DNA from: Streptomyces liliiviolaceus
Lineage (GTDB): Bacteria; Actinomycetota; Actinomycetes; Streptomycetales; Streptomycetaceae
NCBI RefSeq assembly: GCF_018070025.1
Contig: NZ_JAGPYQ010000001.1
Span: 6,820,001 to 6,884,000, forward strand
Length of the DNA: 64,000 nt
Direction of reading: 5' to 3'
Shown: piece after piece, positions 1-7,764 of the stretch
Layout: every line of letters starts with the position of its first letter
Numbering within the stretch: the stretch's first letter is position 1
Notes under the pieces: generated by a model
What the model was told of the DNA's origin: nothing
Databases searched by the model: none
What the model saw: the letters and a program-made list of their open reading frames with translations, nothing else
Program-made: the position numbers and the translations under genes

Positions 1-579
1 GCAGGGCGGGATCAGCAGCGGCACCTGGGCGTCGACCCGGATGCCGTTGCGGACCAACGCCTCCCGCTTGCGCGGGTTGTTGGACATCAGCCGCACCGAG
101 CGGACACCGAGGTCGTGCAGGATGTCCGCGCCCACGCCGTAGTCACGGGCGTCCACGGGCAGGCCGAGCGCGAGGTTCGCCTCCACCGTGTCGAGGCCCT
201 CCGACTGGAGCTTCATCGCCTGGAGCTTGGCCAGCAGTCCGATACCGCGGCCCTCGTGCCCCCGGAGGTAGATCAGGACACCGCGGCCCTCCGCGGCGAT
301 CTCCCTCAGCGCGGTGGTGAGTTGCGGGCCGCACTCGCAGTGCCGGGACCCGAACGCGTCCCCGGTCAGGCACTCGGAGTGCAGCCGGGTGAGTATTCCC
401 TCGCCCCGGGCGCCCCGTATGTCGCCGTACACCAGGGCCACTTGTTCGTCTCCGCGGGTACGGTCCAGGTAGCCGACGGCCTCGAAATCGCCGTACACAG
501 TGGGCAGCGGAGAACTCACGACCCGCTCGACGCCTGCGGACTGGGATTTCCCGGCGAGTACGCCATCTATTTCTGTCAT
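1..579 (-). CDS. ribA: GTP cyclohydrolase II, FAPy-forming type (3' end cut by window)
   Basis: GTP cyclohydrolase II opens the imidazole ring of GTP. The first 193 codons are present and the frame runs off the window start. Zinc cysteines are visible as C70, C81 and C83 (SECLTGD, HCECG), followed by LRGHEGRGIGLL. In E. coli RibA the catalytic Tyr105 lies in KIRAYALQ; the aligned stretch here is KLQAMKLQ, giving Met122. From the literature as I recall it, the S. coelicolor paralogue SCO6655 has the same Tyr-to-Met change and releases the formylated pyrimidine (FAPy) instead of the deformylated product. I therefore infer a pathway-specific rather than riboflavin role. The ATG at 579 is preceded by TTAGGA. 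The start lies only 39 bp from the divergent creatininase-family gene. Confidence 0.9.
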   Translation of the reverse strand, partial: MTEIDGVLAGKSQSAGVERVVSSPLPTVYGDFEAVGYLDRTRGDEQVALVYGDIRGARGEGILTRLHSECLTGDAFGSRHCECGPQLTTALREIAAEGRGVLIYLRGHEGRGIGLLAKLQAMKLQSEGLDTVEANLALGLPVDARDYGVGADILHDLGVRSVRLMSNNPRKREALVRNGIRVDAQVPLLIPPC

Positions 580-618
580 GATTCTGGTTCCTAAGCAGAG
601 ACGAAAGGTCGCGAGAAC

Positions 619-1437
619 ATGGTCGATTCGGACGGTTCGGAAACACGGTTCACGGCGTCAGGGCCCTTGCCGGCGGACACCACGGAGGATGTGCGCACGC
701 GAGGCGCCGGCGTTGCCCGGCAGGTCGCCGTGCTCCCCGTCGGCAGCTTCGAGCAGCACGGCCGGTATCTTCCGCTGTCGACCGACACGCTCGTGGCGTG
801 TGCCATCGCCCGGGAGGTCGCTGCCGCATTCCCCGTTCATCTCCTTCCTCCGGTGACGATCTCCTGCTCCCACGAACACGCGGCCTGGCCGGGAACGGTG
901 AGCATTTCCTCCGTGACACTCCATGCGATGGTGCGGGACATAGCCGATTCACTGCGGCGGTCGGGCGTGGACACGCTCGTACTGATCAATGGTCATGGCG
1001 GCAATTACGTGTTGGGCAATGTCGTTCAGGAATCCACCGCCACCGGTGCTCGAATGGCTCTGTTCCCGGCGGTCGAGGACTGGGAAACGGCGCGGGAGGC
1101 GGCCGGGGTGGAGACCTCGTTGCTCACCGATATGCATGCGGGGGAAATCGAGACCTCCATTCTGCTGCACACCGATCCCGAATACCTCAGGCCCGGTTAC
1201 GAGACCTCCGACTTCGTCGCCGACGACCGCAGGCATCTGCTCTCCCTCGGTATGTCGGCCTATACCAGGTCCGGTGTCATCGGCCGCCCTTCGAGGGCGT
1301 CCGCCGAGAAGGGGAAGGAACTTCTCGCCTCGCTCGCCGACTCCTTCGGAGCGTACTTCTCCCTACTGACATCCGACTCCGACGTACCGCCGGTTCCGCT
1401 CGCACCGCACGTACCGCCGGCCGTCGATCCGTCCTGA
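619..1437 (+). CDS. creatininase-family amidohydrolase (candidate FAPy deformylase)
   Basis: This 272-residue metal-dependent amidohydrolase belongs to the creatininase family, which includes archaeal ArfB, the deformylase of FAPy nucleotide. The family metal-ligand pattern is intact: E45 and H47 in SFEQHG, D56 in STDT, H126 in NGHGGN and E176 in DMHAGEIE. Its position divergent from a GTP cyclohydrolase II predicted to release FAPy makes deformylation of that product the leading hypothesis. This is an inference; creatininase or mycofactocin-type roles are not excluded by sequence alone. AAAGG lies 5' of the ATG. The last 178 bp overlap the convergent flippase-like gene on the other strand, and the C-terminal 20 residues are a Pro/Ser-rich tail. 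Confidence 0.85.
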   Translation: MVDSDGSETRFTASGPLPADTTEDVRTRGAGVARQVAVLPVGSFEQHGRYLPLSTDTLVACAIAREVAAAFPVHLLPPVTISCSHEHAAWPGTVSISSVTLHAMVRDIADSLRRSGVDTLVLINGHGGNYVLGNVVQESTATGARMALFPAVEDWETAREAAGVETSLLTDMHAGEIETSILLHTDPEYLRPGYETSDFVADDRRHLLSLGMSAYTRSGVIGRPSRASAEKGKELLASLADSFGAYFSLLTSDSDVPPVPLAPHVPPAVDPS

Positions 1438-2645
1438 GCGCCCCCGTTCCCGTCGGCGCGGGCCGGCAGCGGCTCTCCGGACGAACGCGGCCGCGCGTCC
1501 TGGTCCGCGGCGCCGGCCGCCGCCCCGCGGCTCTCGCGCGGGCCGCGCAGTCCCACGTACCAGCGCCCCACGAGGACGGCGACGCCGGGCAGGCTCGCGG
1601 CGAAGCTGAGGACGCCGTAGACGACGGCGACGGTCAGGCCCTGGGTCGCGCCCAGGCCCGCGGCGCCGAACGCCCAGGCGGTGACGCCCTCCCGTGGCCC
1701 CCAGCCGCCGACGTTCAGCGGCAGTCCCATGGCGATCAGGGCCAGCAGCGCCAGGGGCACCAACTCGGCGGCGGGCGCGGCCGATCCGACCGCGCGGGCC
1801 GCGAGCAGGAACATCAGGACGTGCCCCGCGAGGACCACGACGGACGAGATCGCCACGCCGGGCCAGCTCCCCCGCGACAGCAGCGCCCCGCGGGCCTCGG
1901 TGAGCGCGCCCCGCACGGCCCGGAAGCGGCGGGAGGCGCGCGGCGCCCTGCCCCTGCCGCGGACGGCGCCGACGGTGACGACCCCGCACACCGAGACGAC
2001 CGCCAGCAGCGCGACCAGGTGCCGGGTCTCGGACAGCACGGGCGAGGGCTGGGTGAGCAGGACGGCCACGCCGACCGCGGCCAGGACGGCCTGTCCCGCG
2101 ACGCGTTCGAGGACGACCGCGCGCACTCCGCGTCCGACGTCCCCGGCGCTCTGCCCGTGCCGTACCGCCCGGTGCACGTCCCCGAGGACGCCGCCGGGCA
2201 GGGCCGCGTTGAGGAACAGCGCGCGGTAGTAGTCGGCGACGGCCGCGCCCAGCGGCAGTTCGAGGCGCATGCCCCGGGCCACCACGCACCAGCGCCAGGC
2301 GCTGAACACCGTGGTGAGCACGCCGATGCCGAGCGCCGCGAGGAGGGTGACCCCGTCGATGCGGCGCAGGCCGTCCAGGAAGACTCCGGTACCCAGCCGC
2401 CAGGTCAGCACCGTGAGGATGACGACGCCGGCGATCGTGCCGAAGTGGGTGCGCAGGAACCGGACGCCGGAGCGGGCGCCGCCCGTCCGGCCGCCGCGCG
2501 GACGCCCGGCGGCTTCGCCGGGTTCCGCGTCGGTGTGGGTCCGCTCCGTCGCCTCGTCCGGGTCGCCGTCGCGGACCGCCGCCGACAGCTCTTCGTCCGG
2601 GGTGGCCGGGGACCGTTCCTGGCGCGTCACGGTTCCCGCGCCCAT
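1260..2645 (-). CDS. lysylphosphatidylglycerol-synthase-type flippase-like membrane protein (UPF0104)
   Basis: This is an integral membrane protein of about 461 residues with the fold of the transmembrane half of MprF. A hydrophilic N-terminus of about 75 residues precedes roughly eight hydrophobic segments. The family signature Y-Y-R-A-L-F-L-N-A-A-L-P-G-G-V-L-G-D-V is present. The ATG at 2645 is chosen because GGAGG lies 6 nt upstream; a GTG at 2648 is the alternative. The start overlaps the stop of the methyltransferase gene, so both belong to one operon. The cytoplasmic C-terminal tail of about 130 residues is low-complexity, and its last 59 codons are antisense to the creatininase-family gene, so the true end could be shorter. 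Likely role: moving a lipid or lipid-linked product across the membrane (inference). Confidence 0.8.
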   Translation of the reverse strand: MGAGTVTRQERSPATPDEELSAAVRDGDPDEATERTHTDAEPGEAAGRPRGGRTGGARSGVRFLRTHFGTIAGVVILTVLTWRLGTGVFLDGLRRIDGVTLLAALGIGVLTTVFSAWRWCVVARGMRLELPLGAAVADYYRALFLNAALPGGVLGDVHRAVRHGQSAGDVGRGVRAVVLERVAGQAVLAAVGVAVLLTQPSPVLSETRHLVALLAVVSVCGVVTVGAVRGRGRAPRASRRFRAVRGALTEARGALLSRGSWPGVAISSVVVLAGHVLMFLLAARAVGSAAPAAELVPLALLALIAMGLPLNVGGWGPREGVTAWAFGAAGLGATQGLTVAVVYGVLSFAASLPGVAVLVGRWYVGLRGPRESRGAAAGAADQDARPRSSGEPLPARADGNGGAQDGSTAGGTCGASGTGGTSESDVSREKYAPKESASEARSSFPFSADALEGRPMTPDLV

Positions 2646-3619
2646 CACACGCCTCCGGCCGGCCGGGCCAGCGCGAGCAGATCGCTGTGGTGGACCACCA
2701 CGGTCAGCTCCCCCGCCTCGCAGGCCGCGAGACGTTCACGCAGATACGTCTCTGCGCGGGCGGCCAGTTCGGGCCGCTGCTCGACGGCCGCGCCGACCCA
2801 GCCGCGCAGCCACTCCGCGGTCAGCGCGGACTCGTCCCGGCCGAGGCGCCAGGCGCTGGGGTGCACCCGTACCGTCGCGCCGTGCCCCGAGAAGGCGTCG
2901 CAGGCCGCGCTGATCGCGTCCGGGCCGAGCAGGCCCCCGCGCCGCTGGTGCTCGTTGAACGCGTCGGCGATCTCGGCGTCCAGCGGGTCGGCCGGGGTGA
3001 GTTCGACCCGGCCCGCCACCGAGAGGGTGAGGAGGGCGGGGCAGCCGGCTCCGGCGCAGGCCGCGGCCAGTGCCTCGATCTCGCCGGCGTTGAGGACGTC
3101 GAGGAGGGCGGAGGCCGTCACCAGCGAGGCCCCGGCCAGGGCGTCGGCGGTCAGCCGGCCGACGTCGCCGCGCTGGGTCTCCACCGTCACCCGGCTGCCG
3201 TCGGCGGCCGAACGGGGCGAGCCGACGGCCGCGAAGTGCAGCAGGTACGGGTCCCGGTCGTGCAGCACCCAGTGCTGGGGGCCGTCGAGCCGGGGCGCGA
3301 GCCAGCGTCCCATGGAGCCGGTGCCGCAGCCGAGGTCGTGGATGACGAACCCGCCCGCCCGTCCCGGCAGGTTCGCGAGCCGGATCCGCAGCGGATCGAG
3401 CAGCTCGGACGACCGGGCCGCGGCGTCGACGCCCTCCCGCAGCTGCAGCCACTCGGGCGCGTAGCGGGTGGTGTCGTCGGTGGCCTCACCGCGGGTACGG
3501 TCGCCCAGCCGAATCGTTCCTGTGTCCCGTACGCGCTCCCCCGCCCCCGGGCCCTCCGCCGGCGCCGTGCTCGTACTGACGCCCGTACTCGTACTCGTAC
3601 TTGTGCTGGTGCCGCTCAT
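2645..3619 (-). CDS. class I SAM-dependent methyltransferase
   Basis: This is a 324-residue protein with motif I DLGCGTGSMGRWL near residue 95 and the acidic post-II residue region VLHDRDPYLL, typical of Rossmann-fold methyltransferases. The substrate cannot be deduced. The first 20 residues are a Ser/Thr repeat encoded by a tcgtac hexamer repeat (about 3587-3600), so the biological start may be slightly downstream. The start overlaps the end of the glycosyltransferase gene by 4 bp (ATGA) and the stop overlaps the flippase-like gene, so translation is probably coupled. Its context suggests tailoring of the product of this GTP-derived pathway. Confidence 0.82.
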   Translation of the reverse strand: MSGTSTSTSTSTGVSTSTAPAEGPGAGERVRDTGTIRLGDRTRGEATDDTTRYAPEWLQLREGVDAAARSSELLDPLRIRLANLPGRAGGFVIHDLGCGTGSMGRWLAPRLDGPQHWVLHDRDPYLLHFAAVGSPRSAADGSRVTVETQRGDVGRLTADALAGASLVTASALLDVLNAGEIEALAAACAGAGCPALLTLSVAGRVELTPADPLDAEIADAFNEHQRRGGLLGPDAISAACDAFSGHGATVRVHPSAWRLGRDESALTAEWLRGWVGAAVEQRPELAARAETYLRERLAACEAGELTVVVHHSDLLALARPAGGV

Positions 3620-4743
3620 GCCGCCCCCCTCCTTGCCTCGCTCTTCAGTCGCCCCATGACACCCGACAGACTCCGGGCCGTCGCGGCCCAGCCGCCGAGG
3701 GACGCCCGGCGGGCCCGCGCGGCGGCCTTGAGGCGTCGGCGTACGTCGGCCTCGCCGAACCAGCCGCGCAGTTCCGCGGCGAGCGCCGCGGGGTTCTCCG
3801 GCGGGACAAGCAGACCGGGCACCCCGCCGTCGGGCGCGCGCCCGACCGCCTCGGGAAGACCGCCGACGTCCGTGGCCAGTACGGGGATTCCGCGGGCCAG
3901 CGCCTCGGTGACGGCCATGCCGTACGTCTCGGCGTACGAGGTGAGGACCATCAGGTCGGCGGAGGCGTAGCTGGCGTCGAGCGCGGCACCGGACCTGGGT
4001 CCGGCGAGGTGCAGCCGATCGCCGAGGCCGTGCTGCTCGATCAGGGCGCGCAGCCCGGCCACGTACTCGGGGTCGTGGTCGAGGCCGCCCACGAGGTCAC
4101 AGGTCCAGGGCAGATCGGTGACGGTGGCGAGGGCCTCGATGAGCCGGTGCTGTCCCTTGCGCGGGGTGACCGAGGCGACGCACAGCAGCCGCGAGACGCC
4201 GTCGGTGCCGGGGGCCAGGGGCGCGATGTCGGCGCCGGGGGTGGCGACATGGACGCGGTCGGGCGCGAGGCCGTGGTGGGCGACGAGTCTGCGGGCCGCC
4301 CACTCGCTGGTGGCCACGACGGCCGGCACCGCACGCAGGGTGTGGCGCTCGCGGGCGTCCAGGTCGGCGGCCACCTCGGGCGTGAGCCCGGTCTCGTCGC
4401 CGAGCGGCAGGTGGACGAGGACGACCAGCCGCAGCCGTTCGGCCTCCGGGATGATGATCTCGGGGACCGCGCAGGCGACGATCCCGTCGAGCAGGACGAC
4501 CGTGCCGTCGGCCAGCTCCGCGAGGGTGCGGGCCAGTTCGTCGCGGGCCGCCGCCTGGGGCCGGGGCCAGCTGCCGTCGATCGCGTGCTTGTGCACCTGC
4601 CAGCCGAAGCCGGGCAGATCGAGGCTGACGCGGGCGTCGTAGACGTTGCCGCCGCTCGGCATGGTCGAGTCGTTGACTCCGCCCGGCATCACGAAGTGCA
4701 TGGCGCGCAGGGACATGGGGATGATGTCGGCGTATGAGCTCAC
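3616..4743 (-). CDS. GT4-family glycosyltransferase
   Basis: This 375-residue GT-B glycosyltransferase has an N-terminal acceptor domain beginning with the glycine-rich [15 protein letters not shown]. The C-terminal donor domain contains [10 protein letters not shown] and the E-x7-E motif ([11 protein letters not shown]) that binds the nucleotide-sugar. Retaining mechanism and donor type are family-level knowledge; donor and acceptor here are unknown. It starts with GTG overlapping the stop of the PTPS-like gene (GTGA), with an internal in-frame ATG ten codons later as alternative. It is the second gene of a tightly coupled minus-strand operon, consistent with glycosylation of a pterin- or pyrimidine-like product or of a lipid. 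Confidence 0.88.
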   Translation of the reverse strand: MSSYADIIPMSLRAMHFVMPGGVNDSTMPSGGNVYDARVSLDLPGFGWQVHKHAIDGSWPRPQAAARDELARTLAELADGTVVLLDGIVACAVPEIIIPEAERLRLVVLVHLPLGDETGLTPEVAADLDARERHTLRAVPAVVATSEWAARRLVAHHGLAPDRVHVATPGADIAPLAPGTDGVSRLLCVASVTPRKGQHRLIEALATVTDLPWTCDLVGGLDHDPEYVAGLRALIEQHGLGDRLHLAGPRSGAALDASYASADLMVLTSYAETYGMAVTEALARGIPVLATDVGGLPEAVGRAPDGGVPGLLVPPENPAALAAELRGWFGEADVRRRLKAAARARRASLGGWAATARSLSGVMGRLKSEARRGAA

Positions 4744-5138
4744 AGGGCACGCTCGTAACTCGCCCAGGCGATGTGCGACTCGTGCAGGGTGACCGTGATG
4801 CCGGCCAGTCCGCGGGCTCCTTCGCCCAGTGCTCCCTTTTCCACCCGCTCGGCGAGGCGGTCGGCGACGACCTTCGCCAGGAACTCCGTGGAGGTGTTCG
4901 TGTCGGCGAACACCGGCTCGTTGTCGAGGTTCCGGTAGTTCATCTCGGCCACCACCTCCCCGAGTTCCCTGGTGGCCAGTCCGATGTCGACGACGATGTT
5001 GTCGTCGTCCAGCTCGGCGCGGCGGAACGTGGCGTCCACGAGGAACGTCGCTCCGTGCAGTCGCTGCGCGGGTCCGAAGACCTCTCCGCGGAAGCTGTGG
5101 GCGATCATCAGGTGATCGCGGACGGTGATGCTGAACAA
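4740..5138 (-). CDS. 6-pyruvoyl-tetrahydropterin synthase-like protein with altered active site
   Basis: The 132-residue length and order of motifs match the PTPS/QueD fold. However, key residues differ from E. coli QueD. The first zinc histidine is kept (H14 in IAHSF). The HGH pair is H28-G-A30, so one zinc ligand is lost. The catalytic Cys position reads Ala in GPAQRLHG. The LDH-type Asp/His pair reads N67-Y68 in MNYRNLD. The Glu of TSTE (E85) and the substrate-binding E120 near the C-terminus remain. The fold is therefore clear but canonical chemistry is unlikely. The TTG start at 5138 is supported by GGAGGG seven bases upstream. It is the first gene of the operon with the glycosyltransferase, methyltransferase and flippase-like genes. 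Confidence 0.82.
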   Translation of the reverse strand: MFSITVRDHLMIAHSFRGEVFGPAQRLHGATFLVDATFRRAELDDDNIVVDIGLATRELGEVVAEMNYRNLDNEPVFADTNTSTEFLAKVVADRLAERVEKGALGEGARGLAGITVTLHESHIAWASYERAL

Positions 5139-5428
5139 CGGACGACCCTCCAGGTGCGGTGCGTCTGACCCCTCTGCCGGGGCGTGCCGTGTAGTACGGC
5201 CGGTCCGTTCTCCGTGTTCAGAGGGTTCGGGTCGGAGTTTCGGACGCGTTCACCGGGACAGGGGTGTCAGTTGGGCGCGTGGTGCGAACTTGATTACCGG
5301 CGTGGGGTTTTGGCTACTCGGTGTGCGGATGTGACCGCTTGCGAGCGGAGTTCGGACGTCGGTCCCGGTTCAGGACGAGGTCGCACTCGGATCTACGTCG
5401 TCGTCCTCGGGGCTCCGTAGATCCGCGT
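5139..5428. other. non-coding spacer between PTPS-like and dehydrogenase genes
   Basis: These 290 bases hold no convincing reading frame. The left part must contain the promoter of the minus-strand PTPS-like operon, but I cannot point to a convincing -10/-35 pair. The right part carries the hairpin described at 5389-5424. Confidence 0.5.
5389..5424 (-). terminator. hairpin terminator of the MDR dehydrogenase gene
   Basis: A perfect 9-bp inverted repeat, GGATCTACG (5389-5397) and CGTAGATCC (5416-5424), is separated by 18 bases. It lies just downstream of the TAG stop (5429-5431) of the minus-strand dehydrogenase, where a transcript end is expected. There is no U-tract, as is common for high-GC actinobacterial terminators. 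Confidence 0.6.
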
Positions 5429-6421
5429 CTAGGTCGTCCCCGGGGCCGCGTCGTACCGCACGAGGTGGCACATCGCGGTCGTCTCGCCCGTGCTGAGCCC
5501 GGCCATGGCCTCGGGCAGGTCCTCGAAGGCGCACTCGCCCGTGATCAGGGTGTCGAAGGCGGGATCGGCGAGGAGTTCCAGGGAGAGGGCGAGCCGGTCG
5601 GCGTAGGTGCGGCGGGCGCTCCTGGCGGGCGAGACGGAGCCGACCTGGCTGCTGCGGATGGTGAGACGGCGGGAGTGGAACGCCTCACCGAGCGGCAGGG
5701 TGACCTTGCGGTCGCCGTACCAGCTCAGTTCGAGGACCGTGCCCTCCGGGGCGAGGAGTTCGAGCGCGCGGGAGAGCCCGGCCTCGGTGGCGCTCGCGTG
5801 GACGACGAGGTCGCGGTCGCCCGCGGCGTCCTGCGGGAGCGCGAACTCGATCCCCAGTGCCTGGGCGATCTCCGCGCGTGCCGGGTTCGCGTCGACCAAC
5901 TGGACGCGGGCGGCGGGGTACCGGGCCAGCAGCGCTGCGACGCTCGCGCCGACCATGCCCGCGCCGACGACGGAGATCCGGTCGCCGATCAGGGGGGCCG
6001 CGTCCCAGAGGGCGTTGACGGCGGTCTCCACGGTGCCGGCCAGTACGGCGCGTGAGGCGGGCACGTTCTCCGGCACGGGGGTGACCGCGCTCGCGGGGAC
6101 GACGTACCGGCTCTGGTGCGGATAGAGACAGAAGACGGTCCGTCCGAGGAGTTCGGCGGGCCCCTCCTCCACAGTGCCGACGTTCAGGTAGCCGTACTTG
6201 ACGGGCCCGGGGAAGTCGCCCTCCTGGAAGGGCGCGCGCATGGCTGCGTACTGGCTCTGAGGGACCCCTCCGCGGAAGACGAGCGTCTCCGTGCCGCGGC
6301 TCACCCCGGAGAAGAGGGTGCGCACCACGACCTCGCCCTCGGCGGGTTCCGGCAGGTGGGTGTCCCGGAGTTCGCCACGGCCGGGAGTGCTGAGCCAGAA
6401 GGCGCGGGCGGAGCGGTCCAT
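5429..6421 (-). CDS. medium-chain dehydrogenase/reductase (zinc-alcohol-dehydrogenase superfamily)
   Basis: This 330-residue MDR protein has an N-terminal GroES-like domain (VVVRTLFSGVSRGTET) and a Rossmann domain with ISVVGAGMVGASVAALL. The usual catalytic-zinc Cys/His set of classical alcohol dehydrogenases is not evident: the position after TLFSG is Val-Ser-Arg, as in BchC-like and other zinc-free MDR members. It probably oxidises or reduces a hydroxyl/carbonyl group with NAD(P). ATG at 6421 is chosen over upstream in-frame codons because AGGAGG sits seven bases before it. It is divergent from the CDP-alcohol phosphotransferase gene and upstream of the PTPS-like operon on the same strand, separated by a terminator. 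Membership of the same pathway is an inference from location. Confidence 0.82.
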   Translation of the reverse strand: MDRSARAFWLSTPGRGELRDTHLPEPAEGEVVVRTLFSGVSRGTETLVFRGGVPQSQYAAMRAPFQEGDFPGPVKYGYLNVGTVEEGPAELLGRTVFCLYPHQSRYVVPASAVTPVPENVPASRAVLAGTVETAVNALWDAAPLIGDRISVVGAGMVGASVAALLARYPAARVQLVDANPARAEIAQALGIEFALPQDAAGDRDLVVHASATEAGLSRALELLAPEGTVLELSWYGDRKVTLPLGEAFHSRRLTIRSSQVGSVSPARSARRTYADRLALSLELLADPAFDTLITGECAFEDLPEAMAGLSTGETTAMCHLVRYDAAPGTT

Positions 6422-6565
6422 TCGGCATCCTCCTGAGTGATTCATGTGAATCGGCTGAGCGGACGGGCTGAACGATCGGGCGACGAGCCACGTACCGACC
6501 TTTGCGAAGCCGCGCACAAGGTACGCGGCAATGATCGACTCTGTCACCTGGCCGGAGGATGTGCG

Positions 6566-7351
6566 GTGGCCCTGAACAACACGTACGACGCGAGGCTCTT
6601 GCAGCAGGAGACGGCCGTGGGAGCGGGCGTGCAACTGCTGTTGCTGAGCGTGCTCGGCACGGCGATCGGCCTGGGCCCCGCGGGCTGGCTCACCGGGCTG
6701 GCGTTCGGACTCGCGACCTGGGCGGTGCTCTCACGCGCCCTGCACCGCACACGGCCCCGCTCCTTCGGAGCCGCCAACCGTGTGACGCTCGGCCGGGCGA
6801 CCCTGGTCGGCGGGGTGACCGCCCTGGTCGCCGACTCCTTCCAGAGCCCGCCGCCGGTCACGGTCCTGGTGGCGCTCACCGCGATGGCCCTGATCCTCGA
6901 CGCGGTCGACGGCAAGGTCGCCCGGCGCACCGGCTCCTCCACGGCGCTGGGGGCGCGCTTCGACATGGAGGTCGACGCGTTCCTCATCCTGGTGCTCAGC
7001 GTGTACGTCTCCACGACGGTCGGGGCGTGGGCCCTGCTGATCGGCGGCATGCGGTACGCGTTCGTGGCGGCCGCGAGGTTCCTGCCCTGGCTGAACAACG
7101 CGCTTCCGCCGAGCACCGCGCGCAAGACGGTGGCCGCGCTGCAGGGTGTGCTGCTGCTCCTCGCGGGCGCGGGCATCCTCCCGTACGCCCTGACGTTCGG
7201 CGTCGTCGCCCTCGCCCTGGCCCTGCTGACCTGGTCGTTCGGCCGTGACATCGGCTGGCTGTGGCGCACGCGGGGCCCTGCCGGGCGCGAGGTCACCCCG
7301 CCCGCCGAGCCGAACCGCGTCCGCGAGACGGCGACGGTGGGGGCGCCGTAG
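6566..7351 (+). CDS. CDP-alcohol phosphatidyltransferase family membrane protein
   Basis: This 261-residue multi-pass protein has the complete family signature D(x)2DG(x)2AR(x)8G(x)3D(x)3D, beginning LDAVDGKVARR and ending in FDMEVDA. Such enzymes move a phospho-alcohol from a CDP-activated donor to an acceptor alcohol, using the aspartates to bind two metal ions. About six hydrophobic segments flank the motif. GTG at 6566 is preceded by GGAGG with seven bases spacing; a longer frame from 6437 has no matching ribosome site. Substrates cannot be told from sequence. With the neighbouring flippase-like and glycosyltransferase genes it hints at a phospholipid- or glycolipid-linked product. Confidence 0.85.
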   Translation: MALNNTYDARLLQQETAVGAGVQLLLLSVLGTAIGLGPAGWLTGLAFGLATWAVLSRALHRTRPRSFGAANRVTLGRATLVGGVTALVADSFQSPPPVTVLVALTAMALILDAVDGKVARRTGSSTALGARFDMEVDAFLILVLSVYVSTTVGAWALLIGGMRYAFVAAARFLPWLNNALPPSTARKTVAALQGVLLLLAGAGILPYALTFGVVALALALLTWSFGRDIGWLWRTRGPAGREVTPPAEPNRVRETATVGAP

Positions 7352-7356
7352 CCACG

Positions 7357-7718
7357 TGAGGGGCGCGGGGAACTGCGCGCTCGGCCGGATGCGGCCCGCG
7401 GTCGGCGTACGTCGTCGACCGCGGGTCGCACGTGGCTGGTCGCGCAGTTCCCCGCGCCCCTCAGGTGGGAATCCCCAAGCCGCCCTGCCCCGTTCGACGA
7501 GCCCCGTAAGGGGCGCGAGGAACTGCGCGGCCAACCCCCACGAACCCGCAGCCGACACACGACGCCGACCGCGGGTCGCACGTGGCCGAGCAGCCGATTC
7601 GGCAAGCCCCGTCAGGGGCGCGAGGAACTGCGCGGCCAAGCCCCACCGGCCCGCAGACAACGCACTACGTCGGCTGCGGGTCGCACGTGGCTGAGCGCGC
7701 AGTTCCTCGCGCCCCTCA
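7357..7718. repeat. cluster of GC-rich intergenic palindromic repeats
   Basis: The region between two genes holds an array of related palindromes. A 23-bp arm at 7357-7379 (TGAGGGGCGCGGGGAACTGC, then GCG) is matched perfectly by its reverse complement at 7441-7463. Variant arms lie at about 7509-7530 and 7612-7634, and a closing reverse arm at 7696-7718 matches the third arm with one mismatch. A second element, CGCGGGTCGCACGTGGC or a close variant, recurs between the arms near 7424, 7574 and 7675. Such elements are widespread between Streptomyces genes; long RNA hairpins or REP-like mobile elements are possible. The rest of the 7352-7764 gap shows no gene. Confidence 0.8.
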
Positions 7719-7764
7719 GGCAGTCACCCGGCACCGATCAGCGTGCCGCGCAGGTGGGAATCCC

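Noticed and set aside
798..3464. Very long plus-strand open frame
   Set aside because: It is antisense to three recognised genes and has Arg/Gly-rich shadow composition with no domain.
5139..5428. Small plus-strand ORFs in the spacer
   Set aside because: They lack ribosome sites and homology and cross the dehydrogenase terminator hairpin.
7352..7764. CRISPR-like array
   Set aside because: The repeats are few, palindromic over 80-100 bp, variable, without regular spacers, and no cas genes are near.
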